Notes under the pieces: model-generated
The model's database searches: none
What the model was told of the DNA's origin: nothing
Seen by the model: only the letters and a program-made list of their open reading frames with translations
Assembly (NCBI RefSeq): GCF_946221935.1
Contig: NZ_CAMIGN010000020.1
Location: 1 to 27,511 of the forward strand
DNA: 27,511 bases
Origin: an uncultured Corynebacterium sp.
Lineage (GTDB): Bacteria; Actinomycetota; Actinomycetes; Mycobacteriales; Mycobacteriaceae
Direction of reading: 5' to 3'
Position numbers and translations under genes: made by a program
Part shown: in pieces, positions 8,282 through 15,273 of the stretch
Numbering within the stretch: position 1 is the first letter of the stretch
Layout: each line of letters starts with the position of its first letter

Positions 8282-8671
8282 GTGCTAGCTCCTAAGCACC
8301 GGCTTCGGTCAACTTCCCTGTTTGGGAAGACGATTCGGAACGGCCGGAAGAAAGGTAGCCGCACTGTGGTGGTTCACGTTTTAGTGGGGGGTGAAGGGGC
8401 CGAGGCTTTGCCGGCACCCTTACAAGAGGCAGCCACAGCTGGACCGCGGATGGGACTGGTTGTCTCCAAAGCCGTTGGAAACGCTGTGACCAGGCATAAT
8501 ACATCACGCAAGATTCGCCATGCCTTTCGGACTGTATTAGATGAAGGCAAACTAGATTTCCCAGCTGGAACAACTTTGGTGATCCGCGCTTTGCCGAAGA
8601 GCGCCGAGGCAAGCTTTGAGGAGTTGGTCGGTGATGTGCGTAGCTGCATCCGACGGGCCTTCCCCCGGTGA
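8282..8671 (+). CDS. rnpA: Ribonuclease P protein component
   Basis: Small basic protein that assists RNase P RNA in maturing tRNA 5' ends. 129 residues from a GTG start, beginning LAPKHRLRS, typical for the family (LP..hRLr). The RNA-binding signature is SKAVGNAVTRHNTSRKIRHAFR (about residues 62-83), in which the canonical RNR is RHN. The loop VHVLVGGEGAEALPAPLQEAATAGPRMGLVVSK is longer than in E. coli, with an insert common in actinobacteria. It lies directly after the rpmH hairpin, and its ribosome-binding site is only purine-rich (AAAAGAAAGAG). Confidence 0.95.
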   Translation: MLAPKHRLRSTSLFGKTIRNGRKKGSRTVVVHVLVGGEGAEALPAPLQEAATAGPRMGLVVSKAVGNAVTRHNTSRKIRHAFRTVLDEGKLDFPAGTTLVIRALPKSAEASFEELVGDVRSCIRRAFPR

Positions 8672-8735
8672 CGGTGCAGAAGGCACGGTTAACGCGCACG
8701 AGGGTAAGTCGCGGAAGCGCGGCCTCGGAGCTCGA

Positions 8736-8978
8736 ATGGCTCGCCGAGTAATCCTTGGTTACCAAAGTTATGTTTCACCCCTTAAAATGGGGCCAACGTG
8801 CCGTTTTGAACCTACGTGCAGTAACTACGCTTTAATCGCTATCGGCCGACATGGTCTGATTAAAGGGTCAATACTTACGCTAGGTCGATTGGCCCGCTGT
8901 GGGCCATGGCATCCGGGAGGTTGGGATCCTGTCCCTCCTCGTCGTCCCTTGCGCCTGTGGAGCAGGCGACACCGTTAG
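8736..8978 (+). CDS. yidD: Membrane protein insertion efficiency factor YidD
   Basis: 80-residue family member (formerly DUF37) thought to help YidC/Sec insert proteins at the inner membrane face. The start MARRVILGYQSYVSPLKMG is preceded by GGAG five nt upstream (8727-8730). A longer frame back to a TTG inside rnpA exists but lacks family similarity. Signature residues are CRFEPTCSNYA, then GLIKGSILTLGRLARCGPWHPGGWDPVP. The three cysteines are placed as in YidD. It sits between rnpA and yidC, the conserved position. Confidence 0.93.
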   Translation: MARRVILGYQSYVSPLKMGPTCRFEPTCSNYALIAIGRHGLIKGSILTLGRLARCGPWHPGGWDPVPPRRPLRLWSRRHR

Positions 8979-9061
8979 GCTGTTCGTTTGTGGAACTGCT
9001 AGCTGGGTCGTCAGCAATATAGGCCTTACTAGACCAATATCAGGAGAAACCTCGAGTCGCC

Positions 9062-10036
9062 ATGGATTTTATTTATTATCCAGTGTCCGGCGTTTTGTGG
9101 TTCTGGCATAAGCTGTTCAGCTACGTCCTCAGCCCGGACTCGGGATTCACGTGGGCGCTAGCGATCTTGTTCCTCGTTTTCACCATTCGTATTTTGTTGG
9201 TGAAGCCGATGGCCAATCAGCTGCGCTCGTTCCGCAAGATGCAACAAATGCAGCCGAAAATGCAGGAGCTGCAACGCAAGTACAAGAATGATCGACAGAC
9301 GCTGGCGATCGAGATGCGCAAGTTACAGAAGGAAATGGGCGTTAACCCTTTGGCTTCCTGCTTGCCGATGCTGGTGCAGATGCCGATCTTCCTTGGCCTG
9401 TTCCACGTGCTGCGTTCCTTTAACCGTACCGGTAATGGTTTGGGCCAGTTGGGGATGTCCGTTGAGGAAACCCGAAACACGCCAAACTATTTCTTCGGAG
9501 TAGATGAGGTTCAATCGTTCCTCGATGCGCGTATCTTCGGTACCCCGATTTCTGGCTTCATTTCCATGGATCCTCAGAACTACCGCGCTTTCTCCGCTGA
9601 TGGCGTGGTGGACTTTACGCGGACCAACATCATTATTGTTGTCGTGCCGATGATGCTCGTAGCGTCTGTTCTGATGCACTTCTCCGCACGCATGTCTATG
9701 GATCGCGCTGCAAAGCGCCGCAAGGCATCCCCGGCTAAGGGGAATGATCCTAAGGCTCAGCAGATGCAGATGCAGATGGACATGATGCAGAAACTCAATC
9801 TCTGGGTTATGCCGGTTCTTTACCTGCTGGGTGGTTTCGCATGGCAGGTTGGTCTGGCTCTGTACATGGTCACGAACATGACGTGGTCCTACTTGCAGCA
9901 GTTCTTCCTCTACAAGAAGATGGATGCAGAAGAAGAGGCCGAGAAGGAGGCAGTTGCCGCTTCGAAGCGTACCTCTGCTCCTAAGGTCGGAGCCCGTCCG
10001 AATAATCCAAAGAAGAAGGGCAAGAAGCGGAAGTAG
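9062..10036 (+). CDS. yidC: Membrane protein insertase YidC (Oxa1 family)
   Basis: 324-residue insertase of the short Gram-positive type, without the large periplasmic domain of E. coli YidC. It starts MDFIYYPVSGVLWFWHKLFS. The first core membrane segment (about 29-48) carries the groove arginine in TIRILLVKP (R43). The cytoplasmic coiled hairpin MQQMQPKMQELQRKYKNDRQ follows at about 60-80, then the hydrophobic segment LPMLVQMPIFLGLFHVLRSF at about 101-120. Further membrane segments lie near residues 190-205, 245-260 and 262-280. The tail is strongly basic (PNNPKKKGKKRK), as is usual for ribosome contact. AGGAG lies 15 nt before the ATG, a longer spacing than ideal. Confidence 0.95.
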   Translation: MDFIYYPVSGVLWFWHKLFSYVLSPDSGFTWALAILFLVFTIRILLVKPMANQLRSFRKMQQMQPKMQELQRKYKNDRQTLAIEMRKLQKEMGVNPLASCLPMLVQMPIFLGLFHVLRSFNRTGNGLGQLGMSVEETRNTPNYFFGVDEVQSFLDARIFGTPISGFISMDPQNYRAFSADGVVDFTRTNIIIVVVPMMLVASVLMHFSARMSMDRAAKRRKASPAKGNDPKAQQMQMQMDMMQKLNLWVMPVLYLLGGFAWQVGLALYMVTNMTWSYLQQFFLYKKMDAEEEAEKEAVAASKRTSAPKVGARPNNPKKKGKKRK

Positions 10037-10067
10037 CTCGCTGCTGTACGTTGCCAATTACTTATCG

Positions 10068-10097
10068 AACCGTCACCTATGAGGTGGCGGTTTTTTG
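10068..10097 (+). terminator. Rho-independent terminator after yidC
   Basis: Ten-pair stem AACCGTCACC / GGTGGCGGTT with one G-U pair and a 5-nt loop (TATGA), running into TTTTTT and TTGTTT. It starts 31 nt after the yidC stop and separates the rpmH-yidC unit from rsmG. Confidence 0.88.
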
Positions 10098-10142
10098 TTT
10101 GCCCTGCTCCCCTTCCCGGGTGCTGTCGTTCCGGCTAGTGAC

Positions 10143-10150
10143 TATAGAAT
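10143..10150 (+). promoter_or_regulatory. Candidate rsmG promoter -10 (TATAGAAT)
   Basis: TATAGAAT contains the corynebacterial -10 form TAGAAT (10145-10150), about 95 nt before rsmG and after the yidC terminator. No good -35 is seen, which is common in Corynebacterium. Predicted transcripts would carry both parS sites in their leader. Confidence 0.5.
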
Positions 10151-10172
10151 GGGCGGAGTACATCAGTTTGAA

Positions 10173-10188
10173 TGTTTCACGTGAAACA
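10173..10188. promoter_or_regulatory. parS: parS site 1 (perfect)
   Basis: TGTTTCACGTGAAACA, the exact 16-bp ParB recognition palindrome. It lies in the rsmG leader region, 58 nt before the rsmG start. Confidence 0.96.
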
Positions 10189-10196
10189 TTCGGCGT

Positions 10197-10212
10197 GGTT
10201 TCACGTGAAACA
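10197..10212. promoter_or_regulatory. parS: parS site 2 (one mismatch)
   Basis: GGTTTCACGTGAAACA differs from consensus only at the first base. It starts 24 bp after the start of site 1, so the two centres are about two helical turns apart and on nearly the same face. Confidence 0.9.
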
Positions 10213-10245
10213 TGCTCATCCTCCCACCTTTGAAGGAGTGCCCAG

Positions 10246-10914
10246 ATGGCGAATCAGGACGATTCCACCGTTGCCAACCCTCAGTTGGGTGAACCACCAG
10301 CGATAGCCGACGACGTGTTTGGGGATCGGCTTCCCCTTGCTTGTATATATGCAGAGTTTCTAGCATCTGCCGGGATAGAGAGAGGTTTGCTCGGTCCGAG
10401 AGAGGTACCGCGTATCTGGGAACGTCATGTTCTTAATTCTGCAGTGCTTGGCGAAGTAATTGATCAGGGTCAGCGTGTGATCGACGTTGGATCTGGTGCG
10501 GGTCTTCCAGGCATACCGTTGGCTATCGCACGCCCGGATCTCAAGGTTCAACTTCTAGAGCCGCTGTTGCGTCGTTATAAATTTCTCCAAGAGATCAATG
10601 ATGAGCTTGAGCTGGGTTGCGATGTTATCCGTGGCCGTGCGGAAGAACCAGATGTGGTAAGAGCCATTGGCGGCGCCGATGTAGTTACCTCCCGCGCAGT
10701 TGCGCCTTTAGGGAAACTGGCGCGTTGGTCTCTCCCCCTAGTTCGAGTCGGTGGCGCGATGAAGGCTTTGAAAGGTGGTTCTGTCGCAGAGGAATTGGAA
10801 CGTGACGCAAAGGAGATTTCAAAGGCCGGTGGTGGCGAGGGAACCATTGAGCTGGTTGGTGAGTCTAAGGTTGCTGAGCCAACTCACGTCATCATAATTC
10901 CTCGCGTGAAATAG
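10246..10914 (+). CDS. rsmG: 16S rRNA (guanine-N7) methyltransferase RsmG/GidB
   Basis: S-adenosylmethionine-dependent enzyme that makes m7G in the 530 loop of 16S rRNA. Its loss gives low-level streptomycin resistance in several bacteria. 222 residues, normal length. Motif I is DVGSGAGLPGIPLAI at about 80-94, followed by LLEPLLRRYKFLQE. The later VTSRAVAPLGKLARW (about 137-151) is the family's conserved SRA segment. The ATG at 10246 has AAGGAG seven nt upstream. It precedes parA, as in many bacteria, but is separated from it by about 190 nt with its own promoter and parS site. Confidence 0.95.
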   Translation: MANQDDSTVANPQLGEPPAIADDVFGDRLPLACIYAEFLASAGIERGLLGPREVPRIWERHVLNSAVLGEVIDQGQRVIDVGSGAGLPGIPLAIARPDLKVQLLEPLLRRYKFLQEINDELELGCDVIRGRAEEPDVVRAIGGADVVTSRAVAPLGKLARWSLPLVRVGGAMKALKGGSVAEELERDAKEISKAGGGEGTIELVGESKVAEPTHVIIIPRVK

Positions 10915-11018
10915 GCATCGATTCATTGTCGCCCTTCAGGTTTCAATATTGGTAGATGACTCAGGGGCACGCCATGATCTCCTTGAACGTGCCACCTATT
11001 CCTAGCCTTGTGCTCTCG

Positions 11019-11047
11019 TTGAGACGTGGGACAGGCTGCATTATTCT
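11019..11047 (+). promoter_or_regulatory. Candidate parA promoter
   Basis: TTGAGA (11019-11024) and TATTCT (11042-11047) are separated by 17 nt. The predicted start site (about 11054) lies just before the parS at 11063, so ParB bound there could affect parAB transcription. Confidence 0.55.
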
Positions 11048-11062
11048 TTACGTACACCCCGA

Positions 11063-11078
11063 TGTTTCACGTGAAACA
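11063..11078. promoter_or_regulatory. parS: parS site 3 (perfect, in parA leader)
   Basis: TGTTTCACGTGAAACA within a 24-bp perfect palindrome (11059-11082, flanks CCGA and TCGG). It lies 30 nt before the parA start and just after the predicted transcription start. Confidence 0.96.
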
Positions 11079-11107
11079 TCGGTTCTCGACTTCAGGATTG
11101 GACGTAA

Positions 11108-12049
11108 ATGTCGAATATCGACATGGATGACACACCCATTGGTCGCGCAGCTCGACAAGCGGCGCGAATGAAGAACCCAAATCGGAACCAGCTTCCGAAG
11201 CCGCCAAAGTGCAGGAAGATTACCATCGCCAATCAAAAGGGTGGAGTAGGTAAGACGACTTCCACCGTTAATTTGGCGTGGTCTTTAGCGCTGATGGGTA
11301 TGAGGGTGCTTGTTATTGATCTTGATCCGCAGGGAAACGCCTCCACTGCGTTAGATGCAGTTCATCATGCTGGGACTCCCTCAAGTTACGAGGTTCTCTT
11401 GAATGAGATGACTATCGATGAGGTTATGCAGGGCAACAGAGACAACGACAATATCTTCTGTGTGCCTGCAACGATTGATCTCGCGGGAGCCGAAATCAAC
11501 CTTGTTAATGAGGTACGTCGTGAGTACCGACTTGCCACGGCTTTGAATGACTCATGGTTGGAAGAACAAGGTTTTGACTACGTCTTTATTGACTGTCCCC
11601 CGTCGCTTGGACTGTTGACTATTAACGCCATGGCGGCTGTTGATGAGGTTCTGATTCCGATTCAGTGCGAATACTATGCGCTCGAGGGCGTGACCCAGCT
11701 TATCGATAATATCGCCATGATTCGTGAGAGTCTGAACCCAAATCTTCATATTTCTGGTGTACTCCTAACCATGTATGATGGCCGTACGAAGCTATCACTG
11801 AACGTTAGTGATGATGTGCGCACACATTTCGGCTCGGTTGTTTTGGATAACCACATACCTCGCAACGTAAAGGTGTCCGAGGCGCCAAGTTATAACATGA
11901 CCGTGCTTCAATACGATGGCGGCGCTCCCGGTGCCCTTGCCTACTATGACGCGGCTAAGGAATTTGCGGAACGTGGCGATTACGTTCCATCCTCAGAAAC
12001 GGCCCCCATTGGGATTGCCCCAGAACTCCACGACGGGGGTGTTCAATAG
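11108..12049 (+). CDS. parA: Chromosome partitioning ATPase ParA
   Basis: Deviant Walker-type ATPase that binds DNA as an ATP dimer and moves ParB-parS complexes. 313 residues. The deviant Walker A is KGGVGKTT at 44-51 with signature lysine K44. Walker A' is DLDPQGNAST at 71-80, and Walker B is in YVFIDCPPSLG. The first 35 residues (DMDDTPIGRAARQAARMKNP) form the N-terminal extension of chromosomal actinobacterial ParA proteins, usually involved in ParB contact. The ATG at 11108 has a modest AGGA upstream. The TAG stop shares its G with the parB GTG. Confidence 0.96.
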   Translation: MSNIDMDDTPIGRAARQAARMKNPNRNQLPKPPKCRKITIANQKGGVGKTTSTVNLAWSLALMGMRVLVIDLDPQGNASTALDAVHHAGTPSSYEVLLNEMTIDEVMQGNRDNDNIFCVPATIDLAGAEINLVNEVRREYRLATALNDSWLEEQGFDYVFIDCPPSLGLLTINAMAAVDEVLIPIQCEYYALEGVTQLIDNIAMIRESLNPNLHISGVLLTMYDGRTKLSLNVSDDVRTHFGSVVLDNHIPRNVKVSEAPSYNMTVLQYDGGAPGALAYYDAAKEFAERGDYVPSSETAPIGIAPELHDGGVQ

Positions 12050-13554
12050 TGGGGAAAAACAATAAATCGGGTTCAAAATTGTCTAAGAAGACCTCCAAAC
12101 AAGTGAAGTCAAAAGACGACAAAGCGCCTTTGAATCCTTCGAACGTCGATGAATCGAAGATGATGCCTCAACCTAGCAAACCAGCTGACAATCCAAACGG
12201 AGATGCGGCTACTGCTACTCCGCGCATGCCTTCTCCGAGGAATAGAAAGCCACAAATGCCCTCCCCCAGTGCCGTTGGCAATCAGCGTCGCGGTGGGTTG
12301 GGTCGCGGCTTGGCCGCCCTCATCCCGACTGGGCCAGCTCGACCGTCTCTTGGCGATGGTGCCGCAGACATAGTTCTCGGCAATAGCTCGGCGACTAGGT
12401 CTACTTCTGAGGCGACCGGCTTAACAACTGCGGCTGGTGAAACTAGCGCTTCGTTCCCCCAGTCAAAAGTCAGCACTAAGGATACGCCATCTACCTCCCG
12501 CAGCATTAAGAAGGGCGAGCATCGTACATCAGATGATGTAAAGGATTTTGCCTCGGAAAAATCTGCTCAAGAAGGTGTTGAGAGGGGTACCCCAGGTATA
12601 GGTGCGAAACGTCACAGTGACGCTTCGGATGTTCCTAGCGCAGCCCATCAAAATAATCGAGGATCAATTTCCGGTCGCTTCGACGAGCCGAACACAGAAG
12701 ACAATGTTTCACGTGAAACATCGACAGAGGATTTTGGTGCTTCGTACCAAGAGATCCCGCTGGAGGCTATTCGCACGAACGCGAAGCAGCCCCGTGAAGT
12801 TTTTGATGAAGAAGCGTTACAAGAGTTGGTGCACTCCATCAAGGAGTTCGGCCTTATGCAACCGATTGTGGTGCGTCGTGCTCCCGATGAGAACTCGACC
12901 TATGAACTCATCATGGGTGAACGCCGATACCGTGCCGCTAGTCGCGCAGGCTTCGACGTAATTCCTGCAATCGTTCGCGAGACCTCTGACGATGAGATGC
13001 TCCGTGACGCTCTCTTGGAGAATATTCATCGCGTGCAACTCAATCCGTTGGAAGAAGCGGCTGCGTATCAGCAGCTCATGGAGGAGTTCGGTGTAACTCA
13101 AGAGCAGCTGGCAAGAAAGATCGGACGTTCACGGCCGCTCATTACGAATATGATTCGTCTACTGCAGTTGCCCGTTTCTGTACAGCGACGAGTCGGTGCA
13201 GGTGTACTCAGCGCCGGTCATGCTAGAGCACTTTTGGGTTTGAAGCTCGGGGCTGAAGCTCAGGAGAACTTGGCAAATCGCATTGTGACAGAGGGTATGA
13301 GTGTTCGAGCTACTGAAGAAGCGGTCACTTTGCTCAACCGGGGCGATAGCGGCGAATTGAACACCAAAAAGACCATCCGAAAGCCTCAACAGCTTCCGGA
13401 TGAGGTTTCTGACTGGGTAGATACCGCGTCAGATGCGCTGGAAACCAAGGTTTCAGTGCAGATGGGGAAGAAGAAGGGAAAGATTGTTGTTGAGTTCGGT
13501 GGGCCTGAGGATTTCGACAGGATCATTGAGCTTTTCAAGTTCAAAAAGCATTAG
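12049..13554 (+). CDS. parB: Chromosome partitioning protein ParB (long form)
   Basis: CTP-dependent DNA clamp that loads at parS and spreads. 501 residues, long for a family usually near 300-380. Residues 1-78 are a polar, proline- and lysine-rich extension. RGGLGRGLAALIP at 81-93 is the ParA-stimulating motif that normally lies at the very N-terminus. Residues 95-232 are a low-complexity linker. The ParB core starts at IPLEAIRTNAKQPRE (236-250), with the CTP-binding GERRYRAA at 290-297. A helix-turn-helix lies at about 345-372 (GVTQEQLARKIGRSRPLITN), and the C-terminal dimer domain (KKGKIVVEFGGPEDFDRIIE) ends the protein. The GTG start overlaps the parA TAG by one base. Confidence 0.95.
   Translation: MGKNNKSGSKLSKKTSKQVKSKDDKAPLNPSNVDESKMMPQPSKPADNPNGDAATATPRMPSPRNRKPQMPSPSAVGNQRRGGLGRGLAALIPTGPARPSLGDGAADIVLGNSSATRSTSEATGLTTAAGETSASFPQSKVSTKDTPSTSRSIKKGEHRTSDDVKDFASEKSAQEGVERGTPGIGAKRHSDASDVPSAAHQNNRGSISGRFDEPNTEDNVSRETSTEDFGASYQEIPLEAIRTNAKQPREVFDEEALQELVHSIKEFGLMQPIVVRRAPDENSTYELIMGERRYRAASRAGFDVIPAIVRETSDDEMLRDALLENIHRVQLNPLEEAAAYQQLMEEFGVTQEQLARKIGRSRPLITNMIRLLQLPVSVQRRVGAGVLSAGHARALLGLKLGAEAQENLANRIVTEGMSVRATEEAVTLLNRGDSGELNTKKTIRKPQQLPDEVSDWVDTASDALETKVSVQMGKKKGKIVVEFGGPEDFDRIIELFKFKKH
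12705..12720. promoter_or_regulatory. parS: parS site 4 (perfect, inside parB)
   Basis: TGTTTCACGTGAAACA within the coding sequence of the ParB linker, where it reads N-V-S-R-E-T at residues 219-224. The site is intact although nearby residues are low-complexity. Confidence 0.96.
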
Positions 13555-13563
13555 TAGGGCTCC

Positions 13564-13585
13564 ATTGGACTAAAAGAGTACCAAT
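13564..13585 (+). terminator. Weak hairpin after parB
   Basis: ATTGGACT / AGT-A-CCAAT forms an 8-pair stem with a bulged A and an AAAAG loop, ten nt after the parB stop. It is followed by ATTTGAAATG and then the next gene's ribosome-binding site. At best it is a partial terminator. Confidence 0.3.
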
Positions 13586-13606
13586 ATTTGAAATGAAAGG
13601 TATCCC

Positions 13607-14188
13607 ATGCCCTTGAGCGTGACTGAAGCAATTGACCAACGCCGAGCTACTCGAAAGTTCAAGAACCAGCCTGTGAGCAATGAGATTCTGGACAAGATTG
13701 TGAGTAATGCATTGGAGGCTCCCAGCGCCTTCAATGCACAAATGCGCGATTTGGTAGTTGTCCGCGATCAGAGTGTCAAGCAGGCTATTTTTGAAGCCTC
13801 TGGCCAACAGCAATTTCTGGATGCGCCAGTGGTCTTCGTAGTGGTAGGACGATCTGAAGTAGTTCCGGAGGATGCCGAAGAGATCCTTGGCGCAGAGTTA
13901 ACGGAAAAGGTTCGCGGGTTTAATGGCAACGCCTCTGCGGCCAAGCTACGCGAAATTGGTATTCGTGATGCCATGTTGGTGGCCGGGTTCTTGCTTCTGG
14001 CGGCTCAGGAACAAGGATTGTCTACCTCCCCTACCACTGGATGGAACGAGGAGGGCGTCAAAAAGGCCATTGGACTAGAGGGGCGAGATGATCGCTCAAT
14101 TGCCCTGGTTATCGCGGCGGGTTACGCGGACGAAGAACCCGCTCACCCTGGCCGTGCGCTAAACAGGCGCGTGGATGATCGATATTAG
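13607..14188 (+). CDS. Nitroreductase family oxidoreductase
   Basis: 193-residue FMN-dependent nitroreductase-fold protein of unknown substrate. The N-terminal MPLSVTEAIDQRRATRKFKNQPVSNEILDKIVSNALEAPSAFNAQ holds the family signature RRATRKF, with R..R for FMN phosphate, and the AP(S)..N.Q motif. The later IRDAMLVAGFLLLAAQEQGLSTSP helix and the C-terminal glycine-rich IAAGY also fit. ATG at 13607, with AAAGG seven nt upstream. It lies between parB and the GNAT-like gene and is flanked by weak hairpins on both sides. In mycobacteria, and as I recall in C. glutamicum, parB is next to the GNAT-like gene. This gene may therefore be a lineage-specific insertion. Confidence 0.85.
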   Translation: MPLSVTEAIDQRRATRKFKNQPVSNEILDKIVSNALEAPSAFNAQMRDLVVVRDQSVKQAIFEASGQQQFLDAPVVFVVVGRSEVVPEDAEEILGAELTEKVRGFNGNASAAKLREIGIRDAMLVAGFLLLAAQEQGLSTSPTTGWNEEGVKKAIGLEGRDDRSIALVIAAGYADEEPAHPGRALNRRVDDRY

Positions 14189-14208
14189 GAAAAGCGAATT
14201 CGGTTAGA

Positions 14209-14242
14209 AATCCCCGATGTTTCACGTGAAACATCGGGGATT
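14209..14242. promoter_or_regulatory. parS: parS site 5 in a perfect 34-bp palindrome (possible bidirectional terminator)
   Basis: The exact parS (14218-14233) is flanked by AATCCCCGA on the left and its complement on the right, extending symmetry to 34 bp. It begins 21 nt after the nitroreductase stop. As RNA it would be a very stable GC-clamped hairpin, so it may also end transcription, though the following TTCGGCTTTG is only mildly T-rich. Confidence 0.93.
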
Positions 14243-14385
14243 CGGCTTTGAGAAAACTCTTCATTTCCGCCCGGCCATGGGATGAGCGCTATAGGATTCA
14301 CGTTGTTGGATCCTTCGGATTTATGGAAAGTAAGAACCCTGCAGCTTGCGCATCATTGGTCGTCTGAACGCTGAAAGGAAAGAAT

Positions 14386-15273
14386 GTGGAAGTAAGTATC
14401 CGCGCTATAACCCCTCAGCGTTCCGAGGATCTAGAATCAGGTGCTGCTATATCGACTTTTTGGCCGTTCCCAGCTGACTACGGCACGGAGGGGAATGAAA
14501 ACTGCGATCCTCTTTTTGACAAGCAACTATGGCTGCATAACGTCATGATGGAATGGGGAATCTGCGGCTATACGGCGTTTGTGGGCACTGGAGACGCGGG
14601 TACGCACTCTGTGCCTGCAGCGACCGTGTTCTTTGCCCCAGCGCGGTATATGCAGGGCATCTCCAAGTTTCCAACTGGGCCAATTTCACCCGATGCAATC
14701 TTGCTGAGTACGGTTCATGTAGCCCTCCCATACATGGGTCTCTACCTGGAACACCAGCTAATCGATACGGTGATTACGGAGGCCCACAGGCGTGGCGTGA
14801 AAGCCGTCGAGGCTTTTGCTCGTGTAGAGGACTTTGACGAAGATCTTGCGAGGCAATTGGGCAGTGCTTCGGTGACGGAGACGGATCGAGGAGGTGTAAG
14901 CCGCCAGTACGATCAAGCTGGTGACAAAGAGGGCGAATACAGCGCCCTAGAATCCCTGAAGTATGTTCCGGAGTCCTATCGGGGATGGGAAGCGGCTGCC
15001 GAAGTACATGACGCCGCGGATGAAGACGTTCTAGATATTGCTCCCATGCTCTCCGAAGACATATTGGAAGCGGAGGGCTTCAAAGTGGTAAAACACCATC
15101 GGCGTTTCCCCCGCTATCGCTTTGAAATCAATGGAAATAATTCCTTGTTTAGCGACTTCGCAGAAGAGGATCATGCAAGGGTAAATGGACCTGAAAAGCT
15201 ATCTACCGTAATCGGAGGCAAACAAGCACCTGGCCCAATGGGGAACCTACTTCTGCGGAAGCTCTTCCTGTAG
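14386..15273 (+). CDS. GNAT-like acetyltransferase family protein (Rv3916c-like)
   Basis: 295-residue protein of unknown substrate. Position next to cwlM and general build match the conserved actinobacterial GNAT-like protein known in M. tuberculosis as Rv3916c. The central ILLSTVHVALPYMGLYLEHQLIDTVITEAHRRGVKAVEAFA resembles GNAT motif A (strand, turn, helix), but the usual Q/R-x-x-G-x-G/A pyrophosphate loop is not clear. The C-terminal EAEGFKVVKHHRRFPRYRFEI fits the final GNAT strand. Residues 160-200 are a polar insert. The GTG start has AAAGGA six nt upstream. Its end overlaps the convergent cwlM gene by 27 nt. Confidence 0.7.
   Translation: MEVSIRAITPQRSEDLESGAAISTFWPFPADYGTEGNENCDPLFDKQLWLHNVMMEWGICGYTAFVGTGDAGTHSVPAATVFFAPARYMQGISKFPTGPISPDAILLSTVHVALPYMGLYLEHQLIDTVITEAHRRGVKAVEAFARVEDFDEDLARQLGSASVTETDRGGVSRQYDQAGDKEGEYSALESLKYVPESYRGWEAAAEVHDAADEDVLDIAPMLSEDILEAEGFKVVKHHRRFPRYRFEINGNNSLFSDFAEEDHARVNGPEKLSTVIGGKQAPGPMGNLLLRKLFL

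Noticed and set aside
9323..10057. 244-codon open frame on the - strand opposite yidC
   Set aside because: Antisense to the conserved insertase, His-rich shadow translation, crosses toward the yidC terminator.
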